This document shows, in pieces, positions 61,733 through 64,000 of a DNA stretch of 64,000 nucleotides; the stretch's first letter is position 1, and each line of letters starts with the position of its first letter. This DNA comes from Marinimicrobium sp050113635 (GTDB taxonomy: Bacteria; Pseudomonadota; Gammaproteobacteria; Pseudomonadales; Cellvibrionaceae). The notes beneath the pieces were generated by a model. It saw nothing but the letters and a program-made list of their open reading frames with translations. It did no database searches and was not told the origin of the DNA. The stretch spans positions 62,001 to 126,000 of the forward strand of contig NZ_JBNJLT010000006.1 in the NCBI RefSeq assembly GCF_050113635.1. Reading direction: 5' to 3'. The translations under genes and the position numbers were made by a program.

Positions 61733-61963
61733 ATGGAATATCTCAGTATGACCCACCCGGAGTGGGAAGGCATGTGGGATCAGCTCGCTCAGGAACGCCT
61801 CAATGGCGGTGATCCCCTGTGCGAATACGCGGGTCGCGGCTGGGAGTACATGGGGTCGACGCCCGATCACCATCATTTTCGGCACGACTGTCACCCCGAA
61901 ACGGAAAAGACCGAGTACCTCTATATCGAGCGCACCGGCATGGCTTTCGCGTGGGTGGGTTGA
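61733..61963 (+). CDS. Small uncharacterised protein with a His cluster (76 aa)
   Basis: A 76-residue acidic soluble protein, Trp-rich (HPEWEGMWDQL, GRGWEYMG) with DHHHFRHDCHPE near the middle that could bind a metal. GGAG lies eight bases before the ATG and a good promoter precedes it, so it is probably expressed. Divergent from the cueR-like gene. I recognise no family. A hairpin follows at 61973-62002. Confidence 0.7.
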   Translation: MEYLSMTHPEWEGMWDQLAQERLNGGDPLCEYAGRGWEYMGSTPDHHHFRHDCHPETEKTEYLYIERTGMAFAWVG

Positions 61964-61972
61964 TTGTGAAAT

Positions 61973-62002
61973 AGCCCGGTCTCGTCAGGTGCAAACCGGG
62001 CT
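61973..62002. terminator. Hairpin between convergent small genes
   Basis: AGCCCGGT / ACCGGGCT form an 8-bp GC-rich stem with a 14-base loop, 9 bases after the stop of the 76-residue protein and just before the end of the convergent DUF4404 gene. No T-run. Confidence 0.55.
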
Positions 62003-62011
62003 CAGCAGGCG

Positions 62012-62269
62012 TTACACCCCGATATTTTTCAACGTTTCCAAAATTTCCCGCATGGCTGCCGCCGTCCTGGGATGTTCAGCCTCCATATCCTCCACCAGTA
62101 ACTCCAGCGTTTCCAACGGGACCGGCTCACCGTAGGTATCTTTCATCCCCCTCGGGTGCGTGTGTAGTTCCAGTTGCTCCATCAGATGTTTTTGTTGATC
62201 GCTGGGCTGATCACTGCCAAATGTCTCGTGCATGCGAGTCATCAGATTACGTATTTTTTCCTGGGGCAT
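62012..62269 (-). CDS. DUF4404-family small protein
   Basis: An 85-residue acidic helical protein (MPQEKIRNLMTRMHETFGSD; PLETLELLVEDMEAEHPRTAAAMREILETLKNIGV), matching the DUF4404 pattern of two helices, the second ending in IxxxLxxIGI-like sequence. Function unknown. ATG 62269 has GAGG five bases upstream. Confidence 0.7.
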   Translation of the reverse strand: MPQEKIRNLMTRMHETFGSDQPSDQQKHLMEQLELHTHPRGMKDTYGEPVPLETLELLVEDMEAEHPRTAAAMREILETLKNIGV

Positions 62270-62343
62270 AGTCACCTCGAGTAATGTCACAATTGTTAAT
62301 CAATATCCTTTTTGGAGTTCCGGCGTGGCAATGTGCCAGGGCC

Positions 62344-62453
62344 TTCGGGTGGGGGCAGGCTTTATCGAAGACTCTTGGAGGCATGGATGCCGACATGAAG
62401 CCTACAGGGATGTATTCACGGCGGGTCTTCGATAAAGCCTGCCCCCACCCGGA
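62344..62453 (+). repeat. Structured dispersed repeat, copy 3 (52-nt core)
   Basis: Arms 62344-62372 and 62425-62453 match at 28 of 29 positions (33 of 34 when extended to 62339 and 62458). The core 62373-62424 holds hairpins GGCA/TGCC (loop TGGA) and TACA/TGTA (loop GGGA). It lies in the 281-base gap between the DUF4404 gene and the MATE gene, reading opposite to both. The remainder of the gap shows nothing else clear. Confidence 0.87.
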
Positions 62454-62550
62454 GGCCCGGAATGCTCCCACCAGAACTCAACAACACTGTTACACAAACC
62501 AAGGATATAGACCAGTATAGCGAAGGTAGGTTCTCGGAGCGGTTGCCGCG

Positions 62551-63978
62551 TTATACCTCTGACTTCATATCGCGACGGCGCGCTTCCCGTGCTTCACGAG
62601 CGGCTACGCCGTACTCCCGCCAATGCCCCCGTCGCCAGCGCCACCACTTGATAACCGCCCTCACCGATTCGTCCACCACCGCTGCGGCCAGCACGCCATA
62701 GATGCCCCACGCCAGCGTAATGGTGAGTACATACGCCAAGGGTACGGAGAATAACCATATAACGGCAATGGTCGAATAGGAAATAAAAGCGGCATCACCC
62801 GTCGAGCGTAATGCACCGCCCATCACAATGTTCACCGTGCGTGCCGGCTCCGACAAAAAGGCCAGCACGAACACCCAGAAGCCCAGCGCAAGGATCGCCG
62901 GATCATCCGTGTATATACCCAACACGGGGCGGTAAAAAATCACCCAGAACAACGCCAACAGCCCCGTTCCCCACAGCGCGACCTTCACGCTTTGCCGCAT
63001 CTGGCGATCCGCTTCGTCCAGTTCGTTGCGTCCCACGCGCTGCGCAATAATCACTTCCGTAGCCATGCTGAGCGCTACCGAAATCATCAGGCAGAACAAA
63101 AACGTGTTGAAGGTGTACACCTTTACCTTCAAGGCGAGGTCCCCCACCCCGGCCACGATCCAGTTAAGCGCAATCATGTACATATTAAACGACACGGGCT
63201 CCAGGCTCGCCGGAGCCGCGATACGAACCACGGGTCGAATCAGTGAGGGAAACTCGGCCAGCCCGCGCCGCAAGGGCAGCCGCAGACCAAGCTTCCAGTG
63301 TACGATGGCGACCGTGAAAAACAGGCTGCAACCAATGGCCGCCACACTGGCCCAGGCCACGCCGATCACACCCAGCGGTGGCACACCAAACAATCCGAAC
63401 ACCACGATGCTATTGCCAATGATGTTGGCCGCAAAAAAGACGAAATTGCTGGCGGTGTTCCACTTGGGTTCACCGTACACATTGAGGATGGTTTGAAAGG
63501 CGGCGCGCAGCCCCCACAGCGCGACCATCCAGCCAATGACGCCCAGATAGGCCACCGCATGCTGTTCCACCACCGCCGACAGCGGCATCCACCCCGCGAC
63601 AAACACGCCACCGATATTGATCGCCAGTGCCGTGAGTAATGCCAGACCAGTGATCAGCAGTACATACGCCATCATGGTGGCAGTGGCGAGGTCGTAACGG
63701 TTAGCACCGATGCGCTGGCTGGCAATGCTGGAGCCCGCAAAGGCGGTCACCATCAAGAGTGTATTCCCGGCGAATACCAGGGGCGACACAGCGCCCACCG
63801 CCGCAGCCGCGCTGTCAGAGACGCGGCTGAGGAAGAACATATCGGTCAAGGGGATGGTAAAGGTGACAGCCTGGTCAACCAGCATGGGGGCACTCATTCC
63901 CCACAGCCCTTTGTCCAGCACTCGACTTGTTGGTTGGCGACTCAAACCGACTCCCACTTGCAGAAAACCGAATCGCAT
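62551..63978 (-). CDS. MATE-family efflux transporter
   Basis: A 475-residue membrane protein with 12 predicted helices in two similar halves (GLWGMSAPMLVDQAVTFTIPLTDMFFLSRVSDSAAAAVGAVSPL; IAAPASLEPVSFNMYMIALNWIVAGVG), the MATE layout; ends in a basic Arg-rich tail. It would export cationic compounds using Na+ or H+. No ribosome site precedes the ATG at 63978 and a TATAAT hexamer (63977-63982, minus strand) overlaps it, so translation may start at a later GTG/TTG such as those around residues 8-12. Substrate unknown. Confidence 0.88.
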   Translation of the reverse strand: MRFGFLQVGVGLSRQPTSRVLDKGLWGMSAPMLVDQAVTFTIPLTDMFFLSRVSDSAAAAVGAVSPLVFAGNTLLMVTAFAGSSIASQRIGANRYDLATATMMAYVLLITGLALLTALAINIGGVFVAGWMPLSAVVEQHAVAYLGVIGWMVALWGLRAAFQTILNVYGEPKWNTASNFVFFAANIIGNSIVVFGLFGVPPLGVIGVAWASVAAIGCSLFFTVAIVHWKLGLRLPLRRGLAEFPSLIRPVVRIAAPASLEPVSFNMYMIALNWIVAGVGDLALKVKVYTFNTFLFCLMISVALSMATEVIIAQRVGRNELDEADRQMRQSVKVALWGTGLLALFWVIFYRPVLGIYTDDPAILALGFWVFVLAFLSEPARTVNIVMGGALRSTGDAAFISYSTIAVIWLFSVPLAYVLTITLAWGIYGVLAAAVVDESVRAVIKWWRWRRGHWREYGVAAREAREARRRDMKSEV

Positions 63979-64000
63979 TATAGTCGAGTGGACACAATAG

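Noticed and set aside
1..64000. tRNA or rRNA genes, prophage, transposase genes
   Set aside because: None was recognised on reading both strands; no cloverleaf-like or phage/IS gene sequences were seen.

Overview
The window is GC-rich DNA from a motile gammaproteobacterium. The flagellar system is of the polar, Pseudomonas/Vibrio type: FleQ, FleS/FleR, FlhF and FleN regulators, sigma-54 promoters in front of the structural operons and sigma-28 promoters in front of the filament genes. A long poly-serine linker in a secreted cytochrome, a LacI-family regulator beside glucokinase and the general gene set point to a polysaccharide-degrading marine lineage such as Cellvibrionaceae (Marinimicrobium/Saccharophagus-like). 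That placement is inference from style, not from a marker gene.

Layout. Positions 1-50,000 hold one nearly continuous flagellar cluster on the minus strand. Read in the direction of transcription (right to left) it runs: flgBCDE (sigma-54 promoter at 49984, terminator at 45852); flgFGHIJKL plus a FliT-like gene (sigma-54 at 45760); flagellin fliC (sigma-28 at 36385) and flaG; fliD (sigma-28 at 33942); fliS-fliT (sigma-28 at 31269); fleQ; fleS-fleR (sigma-54 at 23955); fliEFGHIJ (sigma-54 at 21079); the hsbA-hsbR-hptB partner-switch module; fliK (sigma-54 at 12361); fliLMNOPQR-flhB (sigma-54 at 10720); flhA-flhF-fleN and the first codons of fliA (sigma-54 at 4664). The cluster is interrupted by a plus-strand LprI-like gene between fliD and fliS, and by an rhlE helicase gene plus a modular di-haem cytochrome between fleQ and fleS. 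flgA, flgM, the motor stators and most chemotaxis genes are not in the window.

Positions 50,000-64,000 hold housekeeping and accessory genes: serC-serA (serine synthesis); a locus of glk and a convergent LacI-type repressor with three identical 14-bp operators, each lying on a well-spaced promoter, one of which appears to drive a short RNA; a CnoX-like thioredoxin; prfB (with its programmed frameshift) and lysS; a GtrB/GtrA glycosyl-lipid pair; a CueR-like regulator opposite a small His-rich protein; a DUF4404 protein; and a MATE transporter.

The most unusual signal is a family of dispersed structured repeats (4721-4877, 4915-5024, 62344-62453, and a diverged relative at 7059-7132). Each has long inverted arms whose middle sequence differs completely between copies yet stays complementary, around a conserved core whose small hairpins all present A-N-GGA in the loop, the signature of CsrA/RsmA binding sites. 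Compensatory base changes within a core hairpin support selection on structure.
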